Positions 34,747 to 43,119 of a DNA stretch of 64,000 nucleotides are shown here, in pieces; position 1 is the stretch's first letter, and each line of letters opens with the position of its first letter. A model generated the notes under the pieces. That model did no database searches, was not told where the DNA came from, and saw nothing but the letters and a program-made list of their open reading frames with translations. Location of the stretch: positions 62,001-126,000 of the forward strand of contig JAHDLO010000016.1 in assembly GCA_018432235.1 (NCBI GenBank), read 5' to 3'. This DNA is from Clostridiaceae bacterium (GTDB taxonomy: Bacteria; Bacillota; Clostridia; Peptostreptococcales; Natronincolaceae). The position numbers were made by a program, and so were the translations under genes.

Positions 34747-34880
34747 AACAAAAGTGGCTTCGCCACGTTTGTTTTCCAGAGAACCCATGCGGTGCAAGCA
34801 CCCTGCTGCCTCACCGTCTCGGCAACGCTCGTACCGAAGTGCCACTTATTCGTGACACTACTCGCCCTAGGACGCTTCGC
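34747..34880 (-). ncRNA. GC-rich, hairpin-dense block; possible structured RNA
   Basis: About 135 bases far richer in G+C than the flanks and packed with short stems: a 12-base stem with one mismatch and loop TTC at 34747-34773 (GTGGC-TTC-GCCAC core), GGTGC-AA-GCACC, GTGGCACTTCGGTAC-like and GCGAAGCG elements. No reading frame. It lies between the sigma-54 promoter and its probable enhancer site. It resembles structured RNAs linked to mobile elements (HEARO/omega-RNA type came to mind), but I cannot confirm any family. Strand is a guess from the stronger terminators downstream. Confidence 0.35.
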
Positions 34881-34932
34881 TGTACCCTCCTTATTTTAAT
34901 AAGGGGAGACACCCCCCTTAACAACCCCCCAT

Positions 34933-34976
34933 TGTATAAGAATTCATAGTAAAAAAATAGGACTTTCTTATACAAC
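34933..34976. repeat. Inverted repeat
   Basis: Perfect 11-base arms TTGTATAAGAA (34933-34943) and TTCTTATACAA (34966-34976) around a 22-base loop. Could be a protein-binding site or an element end; no duplication of flanks seen. Confidence 0.55.
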
Positions 34977-34979
34977 AAG

Positions 34980-35000
34980 AAAAGGCCCCTGTTGGGGGCT
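34980..35000 (-). terminator. Terminator of the sigma-54 activator gene
   Basis: On the minus strand a GCCCC/GGGGC stem with a short loop is followed by CTTTTCTTG, about 70 bases after the activator stop codon. Confidence 0.75.
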
Positions 35001-35020
35001 TGTTAATTAGTGTTATATAT

Positions 35021-35040
35021 TGCAACATATAAGTGTTGCA
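35021..35040. promoter_or_regulatory. Probable upstream activating sequence for the sigma-54 activator
   Basis: TGCAACA and TGTTGCA form a perfect 7-6-7 inverted repeat, 290 bases upstream of the sigma-54 promoter at 34716-34731, in the position expected for an enhancer site of a Fis-type activator. No second copy was found. Confidence 0.6.
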
Positions 35041-35070
35041 TTTTTAAACATCGATGATTTTTGCAACCGT

Positions 35071-36942
35071 TTAACCCTTTAGTTTTCTCCATAGGGTGCT
35101 TCTGTTTATGCCTAATATTTCAGCTGCTCTGCTTATATTGCCCCCACAGTTCTTTACCGTATCCTTAATATGAAGAATTTCAAGCTCCTTAAGACTTATG
35201 CTGGCATATTTTACACCCTCAGCTTTTGCTATGAAGCTCTTGCTTGTATTTGGCAGCACATCTTCTATTTCTATGACCGAAGACTTCGAAAGAGCCACCG
35301 CCCTCTCCATTATACCCTCCAGCTCCCTTACATTTCCTTTGAAGCTATAGACATTAAGATATTCCTGCGCTTCACGGCTAATGCTTGTTATTCTTTTATT
35401 GTATTTTTTTGAGTACATTCTACAAAAAAATGCTGAAAGGGGTCCAACATCCTCTTTTCTTTCATTTAAGGATGGTATATATAACGTTAGAACATTTATC
35501 CTATAATACAGGTCCTCCCTGAAGCCTTTCTCATCCACCATCCTTTCAATATCTTTGTTTGTTGCAGCTATAATCCTTACGTCTATAGGTATAACCTTGT
35601 CATCTCCAATCCTCATTACTTCCTTTTCCTGCAGTACCCTCAGAAGCCTTGCCTGAAACTCTGGCGGCAGCTCTCCCACCTCATCCAGGAAGATGGTGCC
35701 TTTATGGGCTAACTCAAATATTCCTGGTTTTCCACCTCTTCGAGCACCTGTGAATGCACCCTCAACATACCCGAACAGCTCACTTTCCAGAAGATTTGGA
35801 GGAAGGGCGGCACAGTTGACAGCTACAAATGGCCCCTGGGCTCTATTGCTATAGTTATGAATACTTTGTGCAAATAGCTCCTTTCCCACCCCAGATTGCC
35901 CCAGTATCAATGCAGGTGAGCTAATGGCACTATAGCTTTTGGCCCTACTAATACATTCCTTCATCAGTCGACTTTTATAAATAATATCATCAAAGGAATA
36001 TCTAGCTACCAAGCCCTTCTTCACCAATACCTTTCTTATTTTATATTCCAATTCCTGAATCTGGGTAATATCCTGAAAGGTTGCAACTGCCCCTATAACT
36101 CTATTGTCCACTATAATTGGAACCCTGTTTATCGCCACCTTCATGCCGTTAATATCCTGTATGCTCCCCAATTCCTGCTGACCTGTTCTAAGAACCTCCG
36201 GTAATCTTGAACCGGGAACAATTTCATTTATTTGCTTCCCAATAGTAATACTTCCTTGTTGTTGGAATATTTCCTCAGCCAAGGAATTAAACATAGTGAC
36301 ACATCCTTTATCATCAACAGCTACAATGGCATCATGAACAAAATCTGTTATCATCTTAAGCTTTTGAGCCTTTTCCTTTTCCACCTTTGATACATATAGA
36401 ATCCGTTTGGCTTCTTTGATGGCATTTTGAACGGATTCCTTACCAGAGGTTATTAGATAGCCTTCGCAGCCCAGCCTATGGGCCACCTTATAGCCTATGG
36501 CATCTCCAATAAAAATCTCCACGCCTCTATTTTTTGCATCAAGGACTAAATGCGGCACCTTTTCGTCCTCATCATAGACGATAAGCTCAACATCTAAATT
36601 AAGAAGCTCTGCAACGGTGCCAGAACCCAGCACCACATTTTTGTAGCCTGTTACCGCAATTCTTTTACCGGTATTTAGGACCTCGTTAAAGCCACGAAGA
36701 ATATCATAGGAGCTTAATTCAATTTCAACCACAGGAACCTTGACAGCATTTTTTATCATGGTGTAGGTTCCGCCTCTGGATATGATCACCTGTGCTCCCT
36801 TAGCCACTGCTTTTTTTGCAGCTTCCACTCCCTCCTGAAGGTCTCCAACCATAACAGCAATGTCTATTTTTTCAGCCCTTACTATTTCTCTAGCTAAGGC
36901 TGCAAGATTTTCAAAGGGTGCAATAAGCACTAATTCACTCAT
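35071..36942 (-). CDS. PrpR_N-PAS-AAA+ sigma-54-dependent activator
   Basis: A 623-residue enhancer-binding protein. Order: PrpR_N sensory domain (about 1-190; VLIAPFENLAALAREIV), PAS domain (about 200-310; MITDFVHDAIVAVDDKG), AAA+ domain with Walker A LILGQSGVGKELFAQSIH and the sigma-54 contact loop EGAFTGARRG, Walker B GTIFLDEVGELPP, and a Fis-type helix-turn-helix at the C-terminus (GGNISRAAEILGINRSTLWRKL). Encoded just upstream of the kdgT operon and on the same strand, with a consensus -24/-12 promoter in between, so it almost certainly activates that operon. The PrpR_N domain probably senses the acid sugar or its phosphate. Confidence 0.95.
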   Translation of the reverse strand: MSELVLIAPFENLAALAREIVRAEKIDIAVMVGDLQEGVEAAKKAVAKGAQVIISRGGTYTMIKNAVKVPVVEIELSSYDILRGFNEVLNTGKRIAVTGYKNVVLGSGTVAELLNLDVELIVYDEDEKVPHLVLDAKNRGVEIFIGDAIGYKVAHRLGCEGYLITSGKESVQNAIKEAKRILYVSKVEKEKAQKLKMITDFVHDAIVAVDDKGCVTMFNSLAEEIFQQQGSITIGKQINEIVPGSRLPEVLRTGQQELGSIQDINGMKVAINRVPIIVDNRVIGAVATFQDITQIQELEYKIRKVLVKKGLVARYSFDDIIYKSRLMKECISRAKSYSAISSPALILGQSGVGKELFAQSIHNYSNRAQGPFVAVNCAALPPNLLESELFGYVEGAFTGARRGGKPGIFELAHKGTIFLDEVGELPPEFQARLLRVLQEKEVMRIGDDKVIPIDVRIIAATNKDIERMVDEKGFREDLYYRINVLTLYIPSLNERKEDVGPLSAFFCRMYSKKYNKRITSISREAQEYLNVYSFKGNVRELEGIMERAVALSKSSVIEIEDVLPNTSKSFIAKAEGVKYASISLKELEILHIKDTVKNCGGNISRAAEILGINRSTLWRKLKG

Positions 36943-37047
36943 ATTCCGACTCCTTCACCATTTAATTTAATAATACTATTATTCTTTATCTTTTATTAAA
37001 TACCTCTGATTATATACCTCCACCGTAAATAAATCTACTTTCGTCAA

Positions 37048-37183
37048 AAGTTTAATTATATCAAACTTTACCAATCTCTGGTATGATAATATGTAGGGAG
37101 CAGATATTATGGCAATAGGTAAAAAAATCAAAGCGCTGAGGAAATCCTTAGGGATTACACAGCAGCAGCTATATATTACTTAA
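37048..37183 (+). pseudogene. Decayed partial duplicate of the HTH-TPR regulator gene
   Basis: The 19 bases AAGTTTAATTATATCAAAC at 37048-37066 repeat those at 37514-37532 in front of the intact gene. From 37109 the frame reads MAIGKKIKALRKSLGITQQQL, nearly the same as MEIGEKIKALRKSLGMTQQQL of the intact protein, then YIT and a TAA at 37181. So promoter, ribosome binding site and 21 codons of an old copy survive; the rest is gone. It could still encode a 24-residue peptide. Confidence 0.85.
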
Positions 37184-37189
37184 ATATCG

Positions 37190-37257
37190 GCTATTCTGAT
37201 GCTGCTACGATCAATAAACATATTGAAGGAAAAGTTTCCTGCAAATCCTTTTTAAAA
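37190..37257. repeat. Chimeric fragment joining both ends of the 30560-31431 segment
   Basis: 37190-37208 equals 30560-30578 (end of osmC), and 37205-37257 equals 31379-31431 (end of the small plus-strand gene). The two parts share the 4 bases CTAC at the join, as expected for deletion of about 800 bases at a microhomology. The fragment sits directly after the decayed regulator copy. Confidence 0.85.
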
Positions 37258-37284
37258 CCTACTTTAATCCAGTAGGTTTTTTTT
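37254..37284 (+). terminator. Terminator after the decayed regulator copy
   Basis: AAAACCTACT pairs with AGTAGGTTTT around a 7-base loop and is followed by more T. Transcripts from the duplicated promoter at 37048 would stop here. The remaining 37285-37513 is AT-rich and shows no gene. Confidence 0.8.
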
Positions 37285-37521
37285 GTTTATTTGTATCGTA
37301 ATCTATTACATAAATAAATAGTAAATCCATGCAACAAATTCAAATATTATGCATCTATATTATACACTTACATTTAAGTTCTACACTTTTTTATGTAGGC
37401 ACAATATTCCTATATTTTGTTTATATGGATAGATAAATCCCATTACTGGCTATGGGATAAAAGTAAACATAGCGATTCGTTATTGTAGACAAATTGGATT
37501 TTTTATACAAAACAAGTTTAA

Positions 37522-37546
37522 TTATATCAAACATTTTTGATATAAT
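37522..37546 (+). promoter_or_regulatory. Operator overlapping the promoter of the HTH-TPR regulator
   Basis: TTATATCAAA and TTTGATATAA form a perfect 10-base inverted repeat with a 4-base spacer. The right arm contains the -10 box TATAAT (37541-37546). Autoregulation by the encoded HTH protein is the simplest reading. Confidence 0.7.
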
Positions 37547-37566
37547 AGTCCTAAGGAGTTGATATT

Positions 37567-38859
37567 ATGGAAATAGGTGAAAAAATCAAAGCTCTGAGAA
37601 AATCCCTTGGGATGACACAACAGCAGCTGGGTGGAGAAGAATTTACTAAGGGATATATTAGCCAGATTGAAAAGGGCACCGTAACTCCCTCAATGAAGGT
37701 ATTGAATTTGATAGCAAGTCGTCTTTCTAAGCCTGTGACATATTTCTTGGAGGATGAGGATGATCATTTAAAAGGAATTGAGGAAAAGTTCATTAATGGA
37801 GCAAACCTCTACATAAAGCAGGAATATGATGACTCAATTGTGCTTTTTTACGAAATTGTGGCCAAAACTCAGATTAAAAGCAGCTTGCTTCATACAAATG
37901 CCATGCTATACATAGGTAAATGTCTGTACTATCTCGGTCAATATGAGCGAGGGGCTGATGCCTTAGAGAATGCGATACATCAGCTAATCAGGCTCTCGTC
38001 AATAGAAAATCTGGTGGACGCCTTTTTATATAAGGGCTTATGTCTTTTAAATTCAAATAATTATCCCCTTGCTATAGATGCCCTTCAGAAGGGCCTTCAG
38101 ATTATTGATGGCAATGCGCTGATGCTTAAAAACTATAAAGCCGAGCTTCAGCTTAATATCGCTATGGGATATTTAAATATAGGGAAATTAGCTCTTGCTC
38201 TTAAATGGTTTGAAAATGGCATTTCCTTCTGTAAAAAGGAACAGGTTAATGACACACTACTGAATTGCTACGTAAGAAGCGGATACCTGCATTATCGATT
38301 AGGCAATCTGTCTTTGGCTAAGGAACGAATTTTAGCAGCAAATTCAATCAATATTGCTCTTAACAATGCATTAGTATGGACGGAAATATATTGCCTCTTA
38401 GGTTTAATTGCATTAAAAGAAGGCATGCAGAAACAAGCCCTAAAGCTTTTAGATAAATCTATAACCATATGTAAAAATAGTGATTTCCAGCGGGAATATT
38501 ATATGAATATCATAGAAAAGATTTCAATGTTAATAGAAGTAGACAGTACAGCTGAGGCTGAAGGTCTGATTAATACCTATTATGAAAAAATCCAAGGCTT
38601 AAAGGATCCGCAACTGGTGTCTGGGCTTCTAATTAATCAAGGAAAACTGGAAAGAAGGGCGGGTAACTCATATAAGGCAATTGAATGCTATACAAAGGCA
38701 ATTGACAGCTTCATACAACAGAGAAAGCTATGGGAAATTCATACATACGCCAAGGAGCTTGCAGATTTATTGATGGAGGAAAACTCTGACTTAGCAAAAA
38801 AATACTACAGCCTATCCTTCGAATATATTTCTCAGGTAATGTCAATGCTGCCCCTTTGA
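37567..38859 (+). CDS. HTH-XRE regulator with TPR repeats
   Basis: A 430-residue regulator. Residues 1-60 form an XRE helix-turn-helix (IKALRKSLGMTQQQLGGEEFTKGYISQIEKG). The remainder is about eight TPR-like helical repeats (ANLYIKQEYDDSIVLFYEIV; MLYIGKCLYYLGQYERGADALENA; AMGYLNIGKLALALKWFENG). This is the architecture of Rgg/PlcR/RapA-like peptide-responsive regulators and of SinR-like XRE-TPR proteins. AAGGAG precedes the ATG. No peptide pheromone gene was recognised beside it, although the decayed copy upstream leaves a 24-residue frame. Targets unknown. Confidence 0.92.
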   Translation: MEIGEKIKALRKSLGMTQQQLGGEEFTKGYISQIEKGTVTPSMKVLNLIASRLSKPVTYFLEDEDDHLKGIEEKFINGANLYIKQEYDDSIVLFYEIVAKTQIKSSLLHTNAMLYIGKCLYYLGQYERGADALENAIHQLIRLSSIENLVDAFLYKGLCLLNSNNYPLAIDALQKGLQIIDGNALMLKNYKAELQLNIAMGYLNIGKLALALKWFENGISFCKKEQVNDTLLNCYVRSGYLHYRLGNLSLAKERILAANSINIALNNALVWTEIYCLLGLIALKEGMQKQALKLLDKSITICKNSDFQREYYMNIIEKISMLIEVDSTAEAEGLINTYYEKIQGLKDPQLVSGLLINQGKLERRAGNSYKAIECYTKAIDSFIQQRKLWEIHTYAKELADLLMEENSDLAKKYYSLSFEYISQVMSMLPL

Positions 38860-38890
38860 GTAGGCAAATTTCACTTTAATACTTCATTAA

Positions 38891-38914
38891 AAAGGACCCA
38901 TTTCGGGTCCTTTC
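38891..38914. terminator. Bidirectional terminator
   Basis: AAAGGACCC and GGGTCCTTT form a 9-base stem with a 6-base loop, flanked by A and T runs. It ends the regulator gene on the plus strand and sucD on the minus strand. Confidence 0.85.
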
Positions 38915-38956
38915 TGTAAAATATAACCAGTTTATATTTCCAAATTCCAATCAGGA

Positions 38957-39874
38957 TCATATTTCATCTCTGTTGAGATGCGCAAATCTAGTTTTTCCCT
39001 TTATAATCTCCAGAAGCTCCGCCATTGTCTTCCCTATCAGTGTTGGATTCTCCACCACAGCAATTCCGCAGGACTTCATTATCCTTATTTTTTCTTCAGC
39101 CGTTCCTTTGCCGGAGGATATGATGGCTCCCGCATGCCCCATACGCTTACCCTCAGGTGCCGTTAACCCACTGATAAAGCCCACCACAGGCTTCTTCATA
39201 TTTTCCTTAATCCAATAAGCCGCTTTTTCCTCCGCGTTCCCTCCGATTTCACCTATCATTACCACAGCCTCAGTTGCCTCATCCTCATTAAATGCCTTAA
39301 GCACATCGATAAAATCTGTTCCATTAACGGGATCGCCACCGATGCCTACAGCGGTCGATTGCCCCAGCCCCCTTTGACTCAGCTGATGTACAGCCTCATA
39401 GGTTAGAGTACCAGAACGAGAAACTACGCCTATTCTACCTTTTTTGTGGATATAGCCCGGCATTATGCCGATTTTACATGCCTCAGGGGTTATTATCCCC
39501 GGGCAATTGGGTCCGATCAATCTGGTTTTACGTCCCTCTAAAAACCGTTTAACCATCGTCATATCCTTAATCGGTATATGCTCTGTTATACATATCACCA
39601 AATCTAAATCAGCTGCTGCAGCCTCCATAATGGCATCAGCTGCAAAGGGGGCTGGTACATATATCACGGAAACATTAGCTCCGGTTTCTCTTTTCGCCCC
39701 TTCTACCGTATTGAATACCGGTACTCCCTCAATGCTTGAGCCTTCTTTTCCGGGGGTTACGCCAGCAACGATTTTAGTCCCATACTCCAGCATTTGTCTC
39801 GTATGGAAAGCCGCGGTTTTACCGGTTATCCCCTGTACCATTACCTTTGTATCCTTATTTATCCATATGCTCAT
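38957..39874 (-). CDS. sucD: Succinyl-CoA synthetase alpha subunit
   Basis: The 305-residue alpha subunit binds CoA and carries the phosphohistidine. CoA-binding Rossmann start [46 protein letters not shown], and the active-site histidine in [20 protein letters not shown]. Works with SucC as a heterodimer or tetramer, interconverting succinate plus CoA plus NTP with succinyl-CoA. It follows sucC by two bases. Last gene of the cobalamin-riboswitch operon, ended by the hairpin at 38891. Confidence 0.96.
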   Translation of the reverse strand: MSIWINKDTKVMVQGITGKTAAFHTRQMLEYGTKIVAGVTPGKEGSSIEGVPVFNTVEGAKRETGANVSVIYVPAPFAADAIMEAAAADLDLVICITEHIPIKDMTMVKRFLEGRKTRLIGPNCPGIITPEACKIGIMPGYIHKKGRIGVVSRSGTLTYEAVHQLSQRGLGQSTAVGIGGDPVNGTDFIDVLKAFNEDEATEAVVMIGEIGGNAEEKAAYWIKENMKKPVVGFISGLTAPEGKRMGHAGAIISSGKGTAEEKIRIMKSCGIAVVENPTLIGKTMAELLEIIKGKTRFAHLNRDEI

Positions 39875-39876
39875 GG

Positions 39877-41052
39877 CTAGTAGCCCCCCCTCTGATTTGT
39901 CAGCTCAACGATTTTTTTAGCCCCTTCACCAATCGTCTCTGCCGTCTCTATTTTCAAGCCTGAGGCCTCAAGAAACGCTTTACCTGCCTCCACATTGGTG
40001 CCCTCAAGCCTCACCACCAGCGGTACTTTAAGGTCTACCTCCTTAGCGGCTTTGATGATTCCCTTAGCAATGACATCACACTTCATAATACCCCCAAAGA
40101 TGTTGACGAATATCCCCTTTACCTGGGTATCCGATAGGATGATTTTAAAGGCCTGCTTCACCTTTTCCTCTGAGGCTCCACCGCCGACGTCTAGGAAATT
40201 TGCCGGCTCGCCACCAAAGTGCTTAATCATATCCATAGTCGCCATAGCAAGACCAGCACCATTGACCATGCAACCGATATTCCCTTCTAGTGATATATAG
40301 GCAAGGCCATATTTTGATGCCTCAATTTCCCTTCCATCCTCCTCATTTAGGTCTCGGTAGGCCATTACCTCCTGCTGACGATATAAAGCATTTGAGTCAA
40401 AATTAAACTTAGCATCCAATGCCATCAACCTTTGATCCTTAGTAATAACCAAAGGGTTGATTTCCACCAGCATACAATCCTTTTCGATAAAGCATCGATA
40501 GAGATTTAACATCAGCTTCACCACATCGTTAATAAGACCATTGGGGATGTTTAGCTTGTAGCAAAGCATTCTTGCTTGAAATTCAGTTGCTCCGGTTAAG
40601 GGATCAATGACCGTTGTAAAGATTTTTTCAGGTGTGGCGGCCGCCACCTCCTCGATGTCCATGCCACCCTCTTCTGAGGCTATCATGGCTATTCTTGACG
40701 CCTCCCGATCTAGGGTGAGAGCCAAATAATATTCCTTTAGAATTTCACAGCCCTCCTCTATTAAGATGGCTCTAACAGTCCTTCCCTCCTTGCCGGTCTG
40801 ATGGGTCACCAGCTGCTTTCCTAGAAGCTCCTTTGCATATGCCTTCACCTCATCGATACCCCTCGCTATCTTTACCCCGCCTGCCTTTCCTCTTCCTCCA
40901 GCATGGATCTGGGCCTTAACCACAGCAACCTCCGTTTCTATCCGCCATGCTGCGCCTTCCGCCTCCTGGGCATCAGAAATAACACTGCCATTGGGTACAG
41001 CCACGTCATAGCTTCTTAATATTTCCTTTGCTTGATATTCATGTATATTCAT
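39877..41052 (-). CDS. sucC: Succinyl-CoA synthetase beta subunit
   Basis: The 391-residue beta subunit has the ATP-grasp fold. N-terminus [20 protein letters not shown] is canonical; [18 protein letters not shown] binds nucleotide phosphate; [21 protein letters not shown] and [22 protein letters not shown] are typical. Encoded with the alpha subunit at 38957-39874. AAAGGAGG precedes the ATG. Placed after an AspT-like carrier under two cobalamin riboswitches, which suggests a job tied to succinate or methylmalonyl-CoA metabolism rather than a full TCA cycle; no 2-oxoglutarate dehydrogenase is seen. Confidence 0.96.
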   Translation of the reverse strand: MNIHEYQAKEILRSYDVAVPNGSVISDAQEAEGAAWRIETEVAVVKAQIHAGGRGKAGGVKIARGIDEVKAYAKELLGKQLVTHQTGKEGRTVRAILIEEGCEILKEYYLALTLDREASRIAMIASEEGGMDIEEVAAATPEKIFTTVIDPLTGATEFQARMLCYKLNIPNGLINDVVKLMLNLYRCFIEKDCMLVEINPLVITKDQRLMALDAKFNFDSNALYRQQEVMAYRDLNEEDGREIEASKYGLAYISLEGNIGCMVNGAGLAMATMDMIKHFGGEPANFLDVGGGASEEKVKQAFKIILSDTQVKGIFVNIFGGIMKCDVIAKGIIKAAKEVDLKVPLVVRLEGTNVEAGKAFLEASGLKIETAETIGEGAKKIVELTNQRGGY

Positions 41053-41065
41053 CCTTCTGCCTCCT

Positions 41066-42229
41066 TTATAGCCTAAATAGTATGTTTATCATCAGTATTT
41101 TGAAAAACAATCCAAAGGGATATACCGCCCCATAGGCAGCCGTTACCTCGTCGTTGCCAAGGGCCTCCATCGATGCACAAAGCCCTGGTGTACTGGTCAT
41201 GGCACCACAGATACCCCCAATCAGATTAACTGTCGAAAGCCCTAAAAGCTTGCCTATTAAATACCCAATCCCAACGCTTATTATCGTAGTGGTTGCACCG
41301 ACTGCTAAAAGAGTTATCCCCGTCTCCTTTATCATACTAAGGGCAGCATAGCCATAATTAAAGCCCACGGTGGCCAAGAACATATTTAGCGATATATCCC
41401 TTACAACCCCCAGCTGCCTTTTATCCATGTCAAAGCTAAGGCTACCAATTTTTTTCCTGTCCCCCAGCACCAGTGCAGTGATCAAAACTCCGCCGGTGGC
41501 TCCAAGGGATAGCTCTCCAAAGCTCCCCAAGGGTATGCTAAAACCACCTATAATCGTTCCTACAACGCCTACAATAGCAAAGGCAATGATATTGAAATCT
41601 GCTGTTTTTTCCACTGTAGGCTCCTGTAAAGCCTTGTGAGATGTCCCATTATCCTTATGTCCCTTCGCCAGCAGCTGAACAAACAGCACTATCGTTGCAA
41701 TAGCAGGAATATAGGATATTGTATAACCCAGCCCAACCTGCACCTCACCACTATCACCTAGTTTTTTTGCCAGCTCCAATGCAACTGCAAGGGCCGGGGA
41801 GCTGGTTAAGGCCCCAGGATAGGTGCCCAGTATGCTGATTTTATTGGCATGGGCTAAAAGCCTTGTAAAGCCCCAAGCTGTCATGGCACCACTGCCGGTC
41901 ACCACAGCCGCCAGCACCATAAATCGATAGCCATTTTCTTTTATGATACCCCTAATATTCTGAGAAGCAAGCAGACCCACAGAGGCAATAAAGCCCATAA
42001 GGCTCAATTGAAATACCGCAGAAGGGATCTCTGGCCTTAAAAAAGTAGCCGACCTATTATACCTCAGAAGATAGTCGGTGACATAATAGCTCATACCTAT
42101 GCCAACAAACAAAGCGCCCGCACTGCCCAGCTTAAAGCCTTTAAAATTAATTTTTCCAATAAACTGCCCCAACAATATACTGCTGAGCATCATCAACAAT
42201 GGATCCTGCATATATGCTACTAAGCTCAA
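41066..42229 (-). CDS. AspT/YidE-like transporter without RCK domains
   Basis: A 387-residue carrier with about ten helices. Internal repeats characteristic of the AAE/AspT family are visible: [23 protein letters not shown] in the first half and [23 protein letters not shown] in the second, and the end [21 protein letters not shown]. AspT and YidE carry TrkA-C (RCK) domains between halves; here only a short hydrophilic linker is present. It begins with TTG at 42229, eight bases after GGAGG. First gene of the riboswitch operon with sucCD, so a dicarboxylate such as succinate is a reasonable cargo, but this is inference. Confidence 0.87.
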   Translation of the reverse strand: MSLVAYMQDPLLMMLSSILLGQFIGKINFKGFKLGSAGALFVGIGMSYYVTDYLLRYNRSATFLRPEIPSAVFQLSLMGFIASVGLLASQNIRGIIKENGYRFMVLAAVVTGSGAMTAWGFTRLLAHANKISILGTYPGALTSSPALAVALELAKKLGDSGEVQVGLGYTISYIPAIATIVLFVQLLAKGHKDNGTSHKALQEPTVEKTADFNIIAFAIVGVVGTIIGGFSIPLGSFGELSLGATGGVLITALVLGDRKKIGSLSFDMDKRQLGVVRDISLNMFLATVGFNYGYAALSMIKETGITLLAVGATTTIISVGIGYLIGKLLGLSTVNLIGGICGAMTSTPGLCASMEALGNDEVTAAYGAVYPFGLFFKILMINILFRL

Positions 42230-42333
42230 TCTTTACGCCTCCTATTTTAGCACTCTGTCATTCGTTTTCAAACTCAAAGGAATATAACTCAGCCGCCTGC
42301 TGAGCCTAAAGCAATAAATCTAGAAAACTGCAT

Positions 42334-42361
42334 AAAAAAACCCTTCTACTTCTAGAAAGGG
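42334..42361 (-). terminator. Terminator controlled by the second cobalamin riboswitch
   Basis: On the minus strand CCCTTTCTA and TAGAAGGG pair with one bulged T and are followed by TTTTTTT. It lies between the proximal riboswitch and the TTG start of the transporter gene, as expected for termination control. Confidence 0.88.
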
Positions 42362-42442
42362 CATTATCAATAAAAGCCATAGGAATCATCCATGCTTCTT
42401 CAATAACACCTCCTCATCCTCGTGAGTAATAAACAGCGTTTT

Positions 42443-42603
42443 TCCCATTGGCAGGTCTCCTGACTTAGGCATCACAAGCACTACACCTTCCCATACAGCG
42501 TACAGTGGTATTCGCAGAGCTCTATCCATCACAGTGGCGGGACCGTGTCGGCTTTTCACCGAGCTTCCCTTTTAAACAATCCTTTAAGGATTGTACCAAT
42601 GGT
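42443..42603 (-). promoter_or_regulatory. Cobalamin riboswitch, proximal copy
   Basis: Minus strand, 5' to 3': AAAAGGGAAGCTCGGTGAAA, then CCCGCCACTGTGA, ACCACTG, GGGAAGG and finally AGTCAGGAGACCTGCC, all hallmarks of the B12 aptamer. P1 is formed by CCAATGG (42596-42602) and CCATTGG (near 42446). A small hairpin (ACAATCCTT/AAGGATTGT) precedes the AGGGAA box. Terminator at 42334-42361 follows. Confidence 0.95.
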
Positions 42604-42647
42604 CACTTATTTAGTTGTTGAGTCTTTTGGAACAAGCAGCTTAAATC

Positions 42648-42679
42648 AAAAAATCCTTCTAACCAAAGTCAGAAGGATT
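42648..42679 (-). terminator. Terminator controlled by the first cobalamin riboswitch
   Basis: On the minus strand AATCCTTCT and AGAAGGATT form a 9-base stem followed by TTTTTT. It lies between the two aptamers, so each aptamer has its own terminator. Confidence 0.88.
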
Positions 42680-42743
42680 GTGTGTAAGCCACGTAATATC
42701 ATACGCTTTCTAAACACCCTCCATCGCTCGTAGAGTTGACAGT

Positions 42744-42926
42744 GCATTGCATAGGCAGGTATTCTGGCTCTAGTATCAGCATTTCTACACCCTTCCCGGT
42801 TTCCCAGTGGATTATTGCAGAAACTCCTCTATTACAGCGGCGGGACCGCGTGGGATTTTCACCCACTTCCCTTTTAATTAGCAGTCTTAGACTGCTAAAC
42901 CTAATTAAGGTATTTAGTTTTCCATG
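42744..42926 (-). promoter_or_regulatory. Cobalamin riboswitch, distal copy
   Basis: Minus strand, 5' to 3': AAAAGGGAAGTGGGTGAAAA, GCGGTCCCGCCGCTGTAAT, then CCACTGGGAAACC, GGGAAGG and GCCAGAATACCTGCC. The 3' box differs slightly from AGTCAGGAGACCTGCC. A hairpin TTAGCAGTCT/AGACTGCTAA precedes the AGGGAA box. The 5' boundary is approximate. Confidence 0.93.
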
Positions 42927-42929
42927 CTC

Positions 42930-42958
42930 ATTATACTATTTATCAAAGTCTTAAGCAA
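42930..42958 (-). promoter_or_regulatory. Promoter of the riboswitch-transporter-sucCD operon
   Basis: On the minus strand TTGCTT (42958-42953), 17 bases, TATAAT (42935-42930). Transcription would begin just ahead of the distal cobalamin riboswitch. Confidence 0.8.
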
Positions 42959-43119
42959 GGACTATTTCGACATTAGGGCCAGCAAGTAAATTCATCTGGC
43001 CATTATAATTTGGCACTTTTCTCCTAAAGCAGTTTAGGCCTAAACGCTAGATTTTTTATCTAATGTTTAGACCTTATTTCCGCAAAACCTTTATTGATCT
43101 GCTCTGGAGTGTTACTATT

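Noticed and set aside
34747..34880. Firm naming of the GC-rich block as HEARO RNA
   Set aside because: The resemblance is from memory of hairpin-rich mobile RNAs; no consensus could be verified without a covariance search.
42970..43119. Sigma-54-like TTTGGCAC at about 43010 on the plus strand
   Set aside because: No GC at the required GG-N10-GC distance and no plus-strand gene follows.
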